From positions 1 to 64,000 of the forward strand of contig NZ_BILY01000022.1 in NCBI RefSeq assembly GCF_004000805.1: a stretch of DNA of 64,000 bases, read 5' to 3'. The position numbers and the translations under genes were made by a program. The notes below the pieces were generated by a model. The model saw nothing but the letters and a program-made list of their open reading frames with translations, did not search any database and was not told the origin of the DNA. Shown one piece after another: positions 25,979 to 34,235 of the stretch (its first letter is position 1; each line of letters begins with the position of its first letter). The stretch comes from Paenibacillus glycanilyticus NBRC 16618. Lineage in GTDB: Bacteria > Bacillota > Bacilli > Paenibacillales > Paenibacillaceae.

Positions 25979-27223
25979 ATGTCTTCAACTGCTAAACCAG
26001 CAGCAGCCGCGGCTCCGCTTAAATCCGCCGAGTCCATGTTCAACCAGCCGATCGCCGTATGGGCGATTGCATTCGCAAGCATTATTGCCTTTATGGGCCT
26101 TGGTCTGGTAGACCCGATCCTGCCGATGATGAAGGATCAGCTTCACGCGTCCGACAGCGACCTTACGCTTCTCTTTACGAGCTACAATGCCGTCATGGCC
26201 GTAGCCATGCTGGTAACCGGCGTTATTTCCTCCAAGCTTGGCACGAAAAAAATGCTGCTTGCCGGTATCGTCCTCATCGCTATATTTTCCGCGCTTGCCG
26301 GAAGCGTCGACAATGTCATGTCCATCGTATGGCTGCGCGCCGGCTGGGGTCTTGGCAATGCGTTTTTTGTCGCAACCGCGCTGTCCGCCATTGTCTCCTT
26401 GTCCCGCGTTGGCGTTGCCAAATCGATTATTTTGTTTGAGGTTGCCGTAGGTCTAGGCATCTCCGTAGGTCCGCTTCTTGGCGGAGAGCTAGGCGCCATC
26501 TCTTGGCGCAGCCCGTTCTACGGCGTCGCCTGCTTAATGATTGTCGCTTTCTGCTTGATCACCTTCATGATGCCGAAGGCCAAAACTCCTGCTGCTCCTG
26601 CGGTGAAAAAGAAAGCTTCCATACTCGATCCGTTCCGTGCCTTGAAGCACCGCGCCCTTCTGATCTTTGGCCTTTCCGCGGCACTTTACAACTTCGGATT
26701 CTTTACTCTTCTCGTGTATGCCGCGCTGGTGCTTGGCCATCTGCATCATCTGGACGTTCACGGACTTGGTTATGTCTTCCTGGGCTGGGGTCTGCTTCTG
26801 GCCTTCACTTCCGTCTTTATGGCTCCTAAGCTGCAAAGACGTTCGGGCACAATCAAATCAATGTGCATTCAGCTTGTTCTCTTCGCTTGCACCTTGTTTG
26901 CGATGGGCTATTGGACAACGGAAAAAGCGGTCGTCATCTGCATGGTTATTCTTGCAGGGGCTTTCCTTGGTAACAATAATACCCTTATCACGACAGCCGT
27001 TATGAATGCCGCTCCGGTCGAACGGCCAACCGCATCCGCGGCTTACAGCTTCCTTCGCTTCATCGGCGGCGCGCTTGCTCCCTATTACGCGGTCAAATTC
27101 GCCGAATGGTTCGATTTCCATGCCCCGTTCTATATCGGCGGCGGCTTTGTTATCCTGGCCGTTATCCTCATTGCGTTCAACCATAAACATCTGAAGCATG
27201 TCGACCAGGCCGAAGCGCATTGA
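25979..27223 (+). CDS. MFS transporter (multidrug-efflux-like)
   Basis: 414-residue, about 12-TM major facilitator protein. GLGLVDPILPMMKDQL in TM1, motif A-like SSKLGTKKMLLAGI, motif C-like ILFEVAVGLGISVGPLLGGELG. Start at 25979 chosen for GAGAGGGAT upstream; a frame opening at 25898 adds 27 unlikely residues. It resembles the YfmO/YfmP-type pumps of Bacillus, which export small hydrophobic compounds or metals. Divergent from the ECF41 operon, though no shared ECF41 site is visible on its side. Confidence 0.85.
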   Translation: MSSTAKPAAAAAPLKSAESMFNQPIAVWAIAFASIIAFMGLGLVDPILPMMKDQLHASDSDLTLLFTSYNAVMAVAMLVTGVISSKLGTKKMLLAGIVLIAIFSALAGSVDNVMSIVWLRAGWGLGNAFFVATALSAIVSLSRVGVAKSIILFEVAVGLGISVGPLLGGELGAISWRSPFYGVACLMIVAFCLITFMMPKAKTPAAPAVKKKASILDPFRALKHRALLIFGLSAALYNFGFFTLLVYAALVLGHLHHLDVHGLGYVFLGWGLLLAFTSVFMAPKLQRRSGTIKSMCIQLVLFACTLFAMGYWTTEKAVVICMVILAGAFLGNNNTLITTAVMNAAPVERPTASAAYSFLRFIGGALAPYYAVKFAEWFDFHAPFYIGGGFVILAVILIAFNHKHLKHVDQAEAH

Positions 27224-27242
27224 TAAGTTAATAAAAATTTGG

Positions 27243-27284
27243 AACAAGCTGACCCGATTTTAACCGGGTTGGCTTGTTTTTTTT
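27243..27284 (+). terminator. rho-independent terminator of the MFS gene
   Basis: Imperfect hairpin AACAAGC..ACCCG / CGGGTT.GCTTGTT followed by T8. Confidence 0.75.
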
Positions 27285-27336
27285 CTCGATTGGAAACATT
27301 ATAGAGATAAGCAAACTTTGGAAAGGAGGTCGCCTC

Positions 27337-28083
27337 ATGAAAAAAATCGTCCTGATCCGCCATGGGCAAAGCGTATGGAATGTCGAGAATCGGTTCACGG
27401 GCTGGACCGATGTGGACCTGTCAACGCAAGGTCTGGATGAAGCCCGAGAAGCCGGAGAAATCCTGAAAAAACACGGGTACCTCTTCGACGCCGCCTATAC
27501 CTCCGTCTTGAAACGCGCCATCCGAACCTTATGGATTATCCTTCACGAGATGGATCTCTTATGGATACCGGAGCAGAAAAGCTGGTTGCTGAACGAACGG
27601 CATTACGGCGCGCTGCAAGGGCTGAACAAGGCGGAAACCGCCGCCAAATACGGAGAGGAGCAGGTGCATTTATGGCGCAGATCGGTTGATGTCCGTCCTC
27701 CAGCACTCGATGTAACCGACCCGCGATACGTTGCTGCCGACCCTCGTTACATCGGACTCAAGGAAGGCGAGTTTCCGTTAACGGAAAACCTGGAAGACAC
27801 GGAGGCACGGGTTCTGAAGTATTGGAACGCGGAAATCGCTCCCGCTGTTTCCTCCGGAAAACAGGTTATTATAGCCGCTCACGGGAACACGCTGCGGGCG
27901 TTGGTTAAATATTTGGACCAGATACCGCCGGACGGCATTGCAGATCTGAATATCCCGACAGGTATTCCGCTTGTGTACGAGCTGGATGATCAACTGAAGC
28001 CGATCCGCCATTACTATCTCGGCTGGGAAGGGCCGTATCCGAACGGCCAGATTCCGACGCATATAGCGCCTGCGACAAGGTGA
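27337..28083 (+). CDS. gpmA: 2,3-bisphosphoglycerate-dependent phosphoglycerate mutase
   Basis: Glycolytic interconversion of 3- and 2-phosphoglycerate in the cytoplasm, 248 residues, the standard size of dPGM. Phosphohistidine motif [10 protein letters not shown] at residues 6-15, [25 protein letters not shown], and the second catalytic His in [22 protein letters not shown] precedes the ATG at 27337. Most Bacillales rely on the cofactor-independent GpmI, so this may be an accessory enzyme. Single-gene unit. Confidence 0.93.
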   Translation: MKKIVLIRHGQSVWNVENRFTGWTDVDLSTQGLDEAREAGEILKKHGYLFDAAYTSVLKRAIRTLWIILHEMDLLWIPEQKSWLLNERHYGALQGLNKAETAAKYGEEQVHLWRRSVDVRPPALDVTDPRYVAADPRYIGLKEGEFPLTENLEDTEARVLKYWNAEIAPAVSSGKQVIIAAHGNTLRALVKYLDQIPPDGIADLNIPTGIPLVYELDDQLKPIRHYYLGWEGPYPNGQIPTHIAPATR

Positions 28084-28121
28084 AACGGCTTCGCCGTCCT
28101 TTAGCGGCGGAACGCGTTTCA
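28081..28121 (+). terminator. hairpin after gpmA without a T-run
   Basis: Outer arms TGAAACG (28081-28087) and CGTTTCA (28115-28121) enclose CGCCG / CGGCG. It could slow polymerase or protect the 3' end, but no U-tract follows, so termination is uncertain. Confidence 0.35.
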
Positions 28122-28145
28122 ATCCGGAGAATTCAGAATAAGCAG

Positions 28146-28174
28146 TTGCATTCCCGTTGTCCATCTTCTACAAT
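28146..28174 (+). promoter_or_regulatory. sigma-A promoter of the riboswitch-adenine deaminase unit
   Basis: TTGCAT (28146-28151), a 17-bp spacer and TACAAT (28169-28174), placing the transcript start just before the aptamer. Confidence 0.7.
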
Positions 28175-28184
28175 AGAATCCAAT

Positions 28185-28255
28185 ATTGCGTATAACCTCG
28201 GCAATACGGGCCGGGGGTTTCTACCGGGAACCGTAAACTCCCGATTACCAGCATG
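28185..28255 (+). ncRNA. purine riboswitch aptamer, adenine-type
   Basis: The conserved core is readable: TATAA, P2 CCTCGGC with L2 AATACGG and P2' GCCGGGG, J2/3 GTTTCTACC, P3 CGGGA with L3 CCGTAAA and P3' TCCCG, then GATTA. The specificity position (74) in GA-Y-TA is T, which pairs with adenine; guanine switches have C. This agrees with the downstream adenine deaminase gene. P1 looks short and imperfect. Adenine binding should hold back the terminator that follows, giving an ON switch. Confidence 0.9.
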
Positions 28256-28291
28256 CTTCTTTCAGCATCGGCGGTAATCGGGAGTTTTTTT
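28236..28291 (+). terminator. riboswitch expression-platform terminator
   Basis: A 14-bp perfect stem AACTCCCGATTACC (28236-28249) / GGTAATCGGGAGTT (28273-28286) and T7. Its left arm reuses P3' and the J3/1-P1 part of the aptamer, so aptamer and terminator are mutually exclusive. Confidence 0.88.
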
Positions 28292-28323
28292 ATTTTAGTA
28301 TAAAAAAGGAGAGAATAGCTGTC

Positions 28324-30081
28324 ATGCATACAAAAGACAAACTCACGAAGCGAATCGACGTAGCAGCCAAACGCGCTGCGGCAGATCTTATTATACGAAA
28401 CGGAAAAATCGTAAACGTGTTTACAGGCAGCATAATGTCCGGCGATATCGCAATCGCGGACGGAGTGATCGCGGGGATCGGCCGGTACACGGAAGGCTCG
28501 GAAGTCATTGACGCGGCAGGACAATGGATTATTCCCGGCTTGATTGACGGTCATGTGCATATCGAGAGCTCGATGCTGACGCCGCGCGAATTCGCGAAGG
28601 TTGTTCTGCAGCATGGAGTTACGGCCGTTGTAACCGACCCGCATGAAATGGCTAACGTGATGGGCAGCAAAGGGATACAATACATGCTTGACCAATCCGC
28701 AGGACTTCCCCTCGACATTTACGTCAATCTTCCGTCCTGCGTACCCTCTACCCCGTTCGAAACAAGCGGCGCAGCCTTAGAAGCGGAAGATCTTCGCCCG
28801 TTCTACGCGCACCCGAAAGTACTTGGCCTGGCTGAAGTGATGGACTTTCCCGCACTTGCAGCCGGCAGTCCCGGCATGATCAGCAAATTGGCTGACGCGA
28901 ACGAGCTTCATGCTCATATCGACGGTCACGCCGCCGGCATTGACCGGGAACAGCTCAATCTCTATATGGCCGCGGGCATCCGCACGGATCATGAAGCGAT
29001 TGACGCGGAAGAAGCAAGGCACCGGCTCGAGCTGGGCATGTATCTGATGATCCGCGAAGGTACCGTGGCCAAGGACCTGGAGGCGCTCCTTCCTGCCGTT
29101 AACGCCGGGAACAGCCGGAGATGTCTGTTCGTAACCGATGATAAACTCATTGACGATCTGCTGGAGGAAGGAAGCGTCGACTACAGCATCCGGCTGGCCG
29201 TGAGCAAAGGGCTTGATCCGATTACCGCCATTCAGATGGCGACCCTAAACGCCGCGGAATGCTTTGGTCTGCGCCGGCAAGGCGCCATTGCTCCCGGCTA
29301 TAAAGCCGATCTTGTGATCGTTGATGATCTGGAGAAAATGGCGATCAGCCAGGTATTTAAGGAAGGCGTATGCGTATTTCGAAGCGGAACTCTTCAGGAG
29401 GAGGCCTTTAACGTAAGCGCTGCGCAAGCCTCCCTGGAACCGATGCATTCATCCGATATAAAAGCGGGAATGAAGCCGCTAAGGCCGGATGCACTTGAGC
29501 TTCCGCTCGAGTCCGATACCTGCAATGTTATCGGAATCATTCCGAACTCTCTTGTGACCCGGCATTTGAAGGAACAGGTAGCAAGGGATGGGCAGCTGAA
29601 GTTCCTTCCTTCAACCGAACGCGACCAGCTTAAGCTCGCCGTCGTTGAACGTCATCACCGGACCGGCAATATCGGGCTTGCGGTTGTAAAGGGCTTTGGC
29701 CTCCGCAAAGGCGCGATCGTATCGTCGGTAGCCCATGATTCGCACAATATCATATGCGCAGGCGTAACCGATGAAGACATGCTGCTTGCTATCGGTCATG
29801 TGGCTGCGATGAACGGCGGGCTCGCGGTTGTCGCGGACGGTGAAGTTCTTGCTTCCTTATCCCTGCCAGTCGGAGGCCTGCTGTCCGAACAAAGCTATAG
29901 CGAAGTGAATCAACAAATGCTTGGCCTCTATGCGGCGCTTCGCACGATTGGCGCACCGGATGACTTCAACCCGTTCCTGACGTTATCCTTCCTGGCACTC
30001 CCGGTCATCCCCGAGCTCAAGATAACGGACAAAGGCTTGTTCGAATTCGCGTCAAACCGTCATATCGGAGTTCAAGCCTGA
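28324..30081 (+). CDS. ade: adenine deaminase
   Basis: Hydrolytic deamination of adenine to hypoxanthine and ammonia in purine salvage, cytoplasmic, 585 residues, the usual length of AdeC-type enzymes. Amidohydrolase metal site GLIDGHVHIESSMLTP, then VVTDPHEMANVMG, HAHIDGHAAG, FVTDDKLIDDLLEEG and a C-terminal adenine deaminase domain with LPVGGLLS. AAAGGAGAG precedes the ATG at 28324. Expression should be raised by adenine through the riboswitch directly upstream. Single-gene unit. Confidence 0.95.
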   Translation: MHTKDKLTKRIDVAAKRAAADLIIRNGKIVNVFTGSIMSGDIAIADGVIAGIGRYTEGSEVIDAAGQWIIPGLIDGHVHIESSMLTPREFAKVVLQHGVTAVVTDPHEMANVMGSKGIQYMLDQSAGLPLDIYVNLPSCVPSTPFETSGAALEAEDLRPFYAHPKVLGLAEVMDFPALAAGSPGMISKLADANELHAHIDGHAAGIDREQLNLYMAAGIRTDHEAIDAEEARHRLELGMYLMIREGTVAKDLEALLPAVNAGNSRRCLFVTDDKLIDDLLEEGSVDYSIRLAVSKGLDPITAIQMATLNAAECFGLRRQGAIAPGYKADLVIVDDLEKMAISQVFKEGVCVFRSGTLQEEAFNVSAAQASLEPMHSSDIKAGMKPLRPDALELPLESDTCNVIGIIPNSLVTRHLKEQVARDGQLKFLPSTERDQLKLAVVERHHRTGNIGLAVVKGFGLRKGAIVSSVAHDSHNIICAGVTDEDMLLAIGHVAAMNGGLAVVADGEVLASLSLPVGGLLSEQSYSEVNQQMLGLYAALRTIGAPDDFNPFLTLSFLALPVIPELKITDKGLFEFASNRHIGVQA

Positions 30082-30181
30082 TAGCGACACGTCTCCTCTG
30101 CTTGCTATAATAAGGTAAGGCATACAGCCTGCAGCACAGCCCTTATTTGTGAAATATTCATTATAAGAGGAGCGAAAATAG

Positions 30182-31339
30182 ATGACTCGTTGGGTAGATC
30201 AATATATCCGGAATGAAGAGGAACAAGCCCGGGTATGGCAAGTAGATAAATTGGCGGCTGCTTTCGCGGAAAGAGCAGCCCGGCACGACCGTGAAGGTTC
30301 GTTTCCGTTTGATAATTTCGCGGACTTGCGTGAGGCGGGATATTTGAAGCTTACGGTTCCCAAAGTTTACGGCGGAGAAGAAATTTCTCTCTATGAGATG
30401 GTCATGCTGCAGGAAAGGCTGGCATACGGCGACGGTTCTACAGCGCTTGCGGTTGGCTGGCATATGGGACAAATGCTGCATCTGCGCACTTCACGAAAAT
30501 GGCAGGAGCCTGTCTTCGCAGACCTATGCGCGGCCGTTGTCAAAGACGGAGCGATGATCAACACCTTCGCCAGCGAAGCGGCCTCCGGCAGTCCCAGCCG
30601 GGGCGGCAGGCCCGAAACAACCGCAACCGCCGTCCCGGGAGGATGGCTTATATCCGGGCGCAAAACCTTTAGTACGTTGTCCCCCATCCTCGACCGGTTT
30701 GTCGTAACCGCTTATATTCCGGACGAGGACGGAGTTAGCGATTTCATGGTAAGCCGGGACGAACAAGTCTCCATTATCGAAACATGGGATACGCTTGGCA
30801 TGCGCGCGACCGGAAGCCACGATGTTGTGCTGGATCAGGTCTTTGTTCCCGCCGATCACCGGCTTACCGGGAAAGGGACGGATGACGGAGGCGGCTGGCT
30901 GCTGCATATTCCGGCCTGCTATCTTGGCATCGCGCTAGCTGCGAGAGATTATGCCCTGTCGTTCGCTAACTCCTATAAGCCCGGCCAGATGGATAAGCCG
31001 ATCTCGTCTATTCCTTCCGTCCAGCATACGATTGGCCAGATGGAGCTTGAGCTTCGCACCGCCCATACGCTGCTCTATTCGATCGCGGAACGCTGGGACC
31101 GGGAAACGGAAAACAGGCCAGCTTTGAAAGCTGACCTGGGTCTCGCGAAATACTTGGCAACCAATAATGCCATCAAGATTGTTGATCTGGCCATGCGGAT
31201 CGTCGGCGGCACCAGCTTATCCCGTCAGCAGCCGCTCGAGCGTTATTACCGTGATGTCCGGGCCGGACTGCATAATCCGCCGATGGACAATGTCGTCATT
31301 CAAAATCTGGCTGTGACTGCTTTAAGCGAATTTGAATAA
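30182..31339 (+). CDS. acyl-CoA dehydrogenase-family flavoprotein
   Basis: 385-residue flavoprotein of the acyl-CoA dehydrogenase superfamily: N-terminal helical domain ([20 protein letters not shown]), middle beta domain ([27 protein letters not shown]) and C-terminal helical domain ([36 protein letters not shown]). The last segment resembles SfnB/DszC-like monooxygenases and acyl-CoA dehydrogenase-like proteins as much as true fatty acid enzymes. No other beta-oxidation gene is nearby, so an oxygen-dependent role on a small organic compound is possible. AAGAGGAG precedes the ATG. TATAAT at 30106-30111 may be its -10. Confidence 0.83.
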   Translation: MTRWVDQYIRNEEEQARVWQVDKLAAAFAERAARHDREGSFPFDNFADLREAGYLKLTVPKVYGGEEISLYEMVMLQERLAYGDGSTALAVGWHMGQMLHLRTSRKWQEPVFADLCAAVVKDGAMINTFASEAASGSPSRGGRPETTATAVPGGWLISGRKTFSTLSPILDRFVVTAYIPDEDGVSDFMVSRDEQVSIIETWDTLGMRATGSHDVVLDQVFVPADHRLTGKGTDDGGGWLLHIPACYLGIALAARDYALSFANSYKPGQMDKPISSIPSVQHTIGQMELELRTAHTLLYSIAERWDRETENRPALKADLGLAKYLATNNAIKIVDLAMRIVGGTSLSRQQPLERYYRDVRAGLHNPPMDNVVIQNLAVTALSEFE

Positions 31340-31347
31340 GATTCCCC

Positions 31348-31393
31348 AAGAGGCGCTAGAACAAATCGGCTTTGCCGAGTTTGAGCGCCTCTT
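31348..31393. terminator. bidirectional hairpin terminator overlapping the 3' end of bshB2
   Basis: AAGAGGCGCT / AGCGCCTCTT with an inner CGGC-TTT-GCCG hairpin, between convergent genes; the right arm is inside the bshB2 coding end. Confidence 0.6.
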
Positions 31394-32054
31394 TGTTTCC
31401 TTTGATGAAATATTCATGATCCCCGAAACGGCTCATGGCCTGACGGTCAGGCAGCCATACCCATTCATCGATTTCCGTCTGGCAGCGGTGCGCGCGGAAA
31501 GCCGCAAGCTTCGCTTTTTTATAGCGGCTTACGTCAATCCGGGCTATCTCCTCCTGCGTATAACCATAAGCCTCGGGATAGGCCAGCGAATCCCCGAACG
31601 AAATGAAATACAAGGCTATCGCAAGTCCCGTGCGGGCAAGCGCTTCAATCGTAGCTTTGCCAATTGCGCAATGATCCGGATGCCCGCCCCATTTCTCATG
31701 AAAAGTAAGAATGGCATCGGGATTAACTTCCCGTATGAATCCGGCTATGCGGTCCGCCAATTGATCCGGATCCGCGAACTCCACCGTTTTATCGCGAATA
31801 TCGAAGAAATGCAGATGCTTGACTCCGAGGCATTCGCACGCTTCCCGAAGCTCCTGCTCGCGGGCCGCGGCCATCGTCTCGCGGTTCAAATACGGCGGAT
31901 TGCCCATTCGCCTGCCCATCTCGCCTCTTGTTGCGCTGACAAGCGTAATCTCCACGCCGCTGTCGGCATACTTCGCTAACGTACCGCCGCAAATAAAAGA
32001 CTCGTCATCCGGATGGGCAAATACGGCGAGCAGCTTTCTTGGTTCTGTACTCAT
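31356..32054 (-). CDS. bshB2: bacillithiol biosynthesis deacetylase BshB2
   Basis: Zinc-dependent LmbE/PIG-L-fold N-acetylhydrolase of 232 residues, removing acetate from GlcNAc-malate in bacillithiol synthesis, or from bacillithiol conjugates during detoxification. Metal and catalytic motif VFAHPDDESFICGGTLAKYA near residue 11; the second zinc His is in GGHPDHCAIGK near 131. Its start overlaps the end of the YojF gene by 4 bases (ATGA), so the two are coupled, the same pairing as yojG-yojF of Bacillus. Confidence 0.92.
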   Translation of the reverse strand: MSTEPRKLLAVFAHPDDESFICGGTLAKYADSGVEITLVSATRGEMGRRMGNPPYLNRETMAAAREQELREACECLGVKHLHFFDIRDKTVEFADPDQLADRIAGFIREVNPDAILTFHEKWGGHPDHCAIGKATIEALARTGLAIALYFISFGDSLAYPEAYGYTQEEIARIDVSRYKKAKLAAFRAHRCQTEIDEWVWLPDRQAMSRFGDHEYFIKGNKEALKLGKADLF

Positions 32055-32362
32055 TCCGCAAACGGCTCCTTTCCGAGGTGCAGCGCAACATTCATTCGAC
32101 CTCTATCATCGTAGCCGGCCAGCAGCAAGCGTCCTTCCGCATCAAGCTCGTAATGCGTGAGCGCTTCCATTCGCAGCCAGCCAATTTCATCGAATCGCAA
32201 AGCGATCCGGAACGGCCCCTCCCCGGCTGTAAAAGCCTGCGTAAGCTTCATCTTGAAGTTCCGCACAAAAACGTAGGATGTTGCTTCGCTATGGACGTAA
32301 ATCTCTTCCCCAGTAAACGTTCGCAGCAAATCCTCTACTTCTAATGGATTTATCTGATTCAT
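32051..32362 (-). CDS. yojF: YojF-family protein (DUF1806)
   Basis: 103 residues from the ATG at 32362 (GGGGAGAGG upstream). It resembles B. subtilis YojF, which accompanies bshB2; biochemical role unknown. Conserved features visible: the N-terminal helix NPLEVEDLLRTFTGEE, EIYVHSEATSYVFVRN, and RLLLAGYDDRGRMNVALHLG near the end. Overlaps the CWC gene by 4 bases upstream and bshB2 by 4 bases downstream, forming a tight three-gene unit. Confidence 0.85.
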   Translation of the reverse strand: MNQINPLEVEDLLRTFTGEEIYVHSEATSYVFVRNFKMKLTQAFTAGEGPFRIALRFDEIGWLRMEALTHYELDAEGRLLLAGYDDRGRMNVALHLGKEPFAE

Positions 32363-32574
32363 GATCGCCTCTCCCCGGACTCTTCCTTCGATTCCCGCTT
32401 CAGCCTTTCCAGACAAGCTTGGCATACGCAGGCTTTTCCCATTAATTCAGACGGAATCTGTTCAAACACCTTTTGCGGAAAAACCTCTTTGCTGCACCAG
32501 CATTCCCCGGCCGGCAGTCCTTGCAGATTGCCGCATTGATTGTTCCCCTTGCAGATCGGACATTCGTTTGCCAT
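32359..32574 (-). CDS. cysteine-rich CWC-family small protein
   Basis: 71-residue protein with a cysteine-rich core: CPICKGNNQCG, GECWCSKEVFP, then CVCQACL. The CWC motif and two CxxC-like pairs suggest metal binding, but the function is unknown. AAGGAGAGGG precedes the ATG. The first gene of the bshB2 operon; a link with thiol or metal homeostasis is inference. Confidence 0.8.
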   Translation of the reverse strand: MANECPICKGNNQCGNLQGLPAGECWCSKEVFPQKVFEQIPSELMGKACVCQACLERLKRESKEESGERRS

Positions 32575-32613
32575 CGCTTTGTTTCCCTCTCCTTATGAGA
32601 AAACCTCTATCGT

Positions 32614-32660
32614 AAAAAGACTATCCGAGCGTTCCTCCCAAGCTGGAGCTGCGGATAGTC
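32614..32660 (-). terminator. rho-independent terminator of the VOC gene
   Basis: GACTATCCG (32619-32627) / CGGATAGTC (32652-32660), with A5 on its left giving U5 on the minus-strand transcript. Confidence 0.65.
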
Positions 32661-32673
32661 GGGATTCCCATCA

Positions 32674-33081
32674 TTAGCCTTGTGGCTTCGGCTCCGTGCT
32701 GATCTGCCATTTGATGCCGAATTTGTCTTCTACCCGGCCAAACAGCGTACCCCAGAACTGCTTCTCCAGAGGCATGATCACCCGTCCGCCTTCCGACAGG
32801 TTGGCGAAGGCATGCTGAGCTTCCTCGTCCGTCTTGAAATCGAGATTCAGATCAAAGCTCGTACTGCGTCCCGGAGGCTCGTGCATCGTATCGGCAATGT
32901 AGAAGGTAACACCTGCGGCTTGAAAAACCATATGTATGATTTTGTCCTTCATCGATTCGTCCGTACCCGGAGCTTGCCCATACGTCATTTGATCAATGAT
33001 TTTACCGCCAAGAGCCTGCACGTAAAATCCGGCTTGCGTTTTCGCGTCCTCGGAGTAAAAATACGGTGTGAGCTTTGCCAT
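32674..33081 (-). CDS. VOC-family protein (PhnB/glyoxalase-like)
   Basis: 135 residues of the vicinal-oxygen-chelate fold, PhnB-like: KLTPYFYSEDAKTQAGFYVQ at the N terminus, HMVFQAAGVTFYIADT in the middle, and LEKQFWGTLFGRVEDKFGIKW near the end. The start is the ATG at 33081 with AAAGGAAG 12 nt before; a GTG at 33093 abuts that site. Metal ligands are not complete in the typical way, so catalysis is unsure. Single-gene unit. Confidence 0.82.
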   Translation of the reverse strand: MAKLTPYFYSEDAKTQAGFYVQALGGKIIDQMTYGQAPGTDESMKDKIIHMVFQAAGVTFYIADTMHEPPGRSTSFDLNLDFKTDEEAQHAFANLSEGGRVIMPLEKQFWGTLFGRVEDKFGIKWQISTEPKPQG

Positions 33082-33171
33082 CTGACTATGCACTTCCTTT
33101 GTCGATAATGATCTTGCCCACTTATTCTAACCCACAACTCATTGTTTTTCGAGCAGGTTTACTGAAAAACA

Positions 33172-33210
33172 TTCAAAACCGTGCAGGCGCTAAGCCTGCA
33201 CGGTTTTGAA
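33172..33210 (-). terminator. strong rho-independent terminator
   Basis: 17-bp perfect stem (33172-33188 / 33194-33210) with core AACCGTGCAGGC and a 5-nt loop; T-rich on the minus strand, ending the alpha/beta hydrolase gene. Confidence 0.85.
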
Positions 33211-33225
33211 CATTCCTATTCGTTT

Positions 33226-34080
33226 TTACAACGCCCTCACGGGCTCCTTCTCGCTCAGCGTTCTAAGATAGTTGGCGATAACCCTGGCCAGCTGCTCGGG
33301 AGCTTCGACCAGACTCATATGCGCAACGCCTTCGAACGTATTTTCCTGAATATGCGGATATTCGTAGGTTGTCTTCTGCGTCTCTTTTTCATTGACGGAG
33401 AAGGTATCGTCCGGGGATACAACCTCATCCTCCGCGCCGGCGACAAGCAGAATCGGATACTTGGCTTCATGCAGCATCGCGCTTCGGTCCGGCCTCATCA
33501 TCATGCCTTCAAGCGTATGAATAGCTCCCTTTGCAGACATGTTGAGTCCGGCCTCTTTAACCTTTTCCACCTCATCAGGCATATCTTGCCTCTTGGATTC
33601 CTTGAACAGCTTCGGAATCAGCTCGTGTACGTAAGGCTCGATCCCTTCCTTCTGGATGAAGGAGATATCCTGGTACCTTTTCCTCTTCACTTCTTCCGTG
33701 TCCGGCAGGGCGGTGGAATGAATCAGTCCGAAACCTGCCAGCTTGTCAGGGTATTTATCCGCAATGGCGAGCGTTACATAGCCGCCTAGAGAATGGCCGA
33801 ATACAACGGTTTTCTCGATTCCAAGCTTTTCGATCAATGCATTTATATCATCGGCCATCACTTCCATCGTATACACATTGTCTGGTGCCGATGTCTCGCC
33901 ATGGCCCCTCAGCTGCGGCATAATTACACGGTAGTGATCGGTCAGCAGCGGACAAACATTATGCCAATAATGGGACGATCCGCAAAAACCGTGAAGCAGA
34001 ATAATCGCTTTTTCGTTTTCCTGTCCACATTCTTCGTATACCATATCGATGCCATTGACATTTACCTTATGCTTATCCAT
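33226..34080 (-). CDS. alpha/beta-fold hydrolase, probable sigma-B target
   Basis: 284-residue alpha/beta hydrolase from the ATG at 34080 (AAAGGATG upstream; a longer frame to 34152 crosses the promoter). Oxyanion motif ILLHGFCGSSHYW, nucleophile elbow GHSLGGY (Ser near residue 96), Asp in AGAEDEVVSP and His in GVAHMSLVEAP. Substrate unknown. A GTTTCA-N14-GGTTAA element lies about 45 bases upstream, like the stress promoters at 38.6-48 kb, so it may belong to the general stress regulon. Confidence 0.87.
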   Translation of the reverse strand: MDKHKVNVNGIDMVYEECGQENEKAIILLHGFCGSSHYWHNVCPLLTDHYRVIMPQLRGHGETSAPDNVYTMEVMADDINALIEKLGIEKTVVFGHSLGGYVTLAIADKYPDKLAGFGLIHSTALPDTEEVKRKRYQDISFIQKEGIEPYVHELIPKLFKESKRQDMPDEVEKVKEAGLNMSAKGAIHTLEGMMMRPDRSAMLHEAKYPILLVAGAEDEVVSPDDTFSVNEKETQKTTYEYPHIQENTFEGVAHMSLVEAPEQLARVIANYLRTLSEKEPVRAL

Positions 34081-34124
34081 CGATCCCACATCCTTTTCGA
34101 TTTGAAATGCTATCATGTCATTAC

Positions 34125-34150
34125 TTAACCAGCTATCGATGGGTTGAAAC
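34125..34150 (-). promoter_or_regulatory. sigma-B-type promoter of the alpha/beta hydrolase gene
   Basis: On the minus strand GTTTCA (34145-34150), 14 bases, GGTTAA (34125-34130). It has the same -35, spacing and -10 as the element before the DUF1328 gene. Confidence 0.55.
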
Positions 34151-34191
34151 ATTATTATCAGACAATTCTGAATTTATTTGCTGAAAACAAA

Positions 34192-34226
34192 AAACAGCCC
34201 TGGAGCGCTTAGCTCCAGAGCTGTTC
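34192..34226 (-). terminator. rho-independent terminator of the solute-binding protein gene
   Basis: AACAGC-C-CTGGAGC / GCTCCAG-A-GCTGTT, one mismatch, loop GCTTA; U6 on the minus strand. Confidence 0.8.
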
Positions 34227-34235
34227 TTCGCTGCA

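Noticed and set aside
28116..28141. GTTTCA-N14-GAATAA resembling the sigma-B-type promoters
   Set aside because: The -10 matches poorly, and the GTTTCA is the right arm of a hairpin (TGAAACG...CGTTTCA) after gpmA; a better sigma-A promoter lies 25 bases downstream.
33226..34080. Alpha/beta hydrolase considered as RsbQ, the partner of the RsbP phosphatase
   Set aside because: No PAS-type RsbP is present in the window; the phosphatase here has a receiver domain, and the hydrolase lacks specific RsbQ features that I can recognise.
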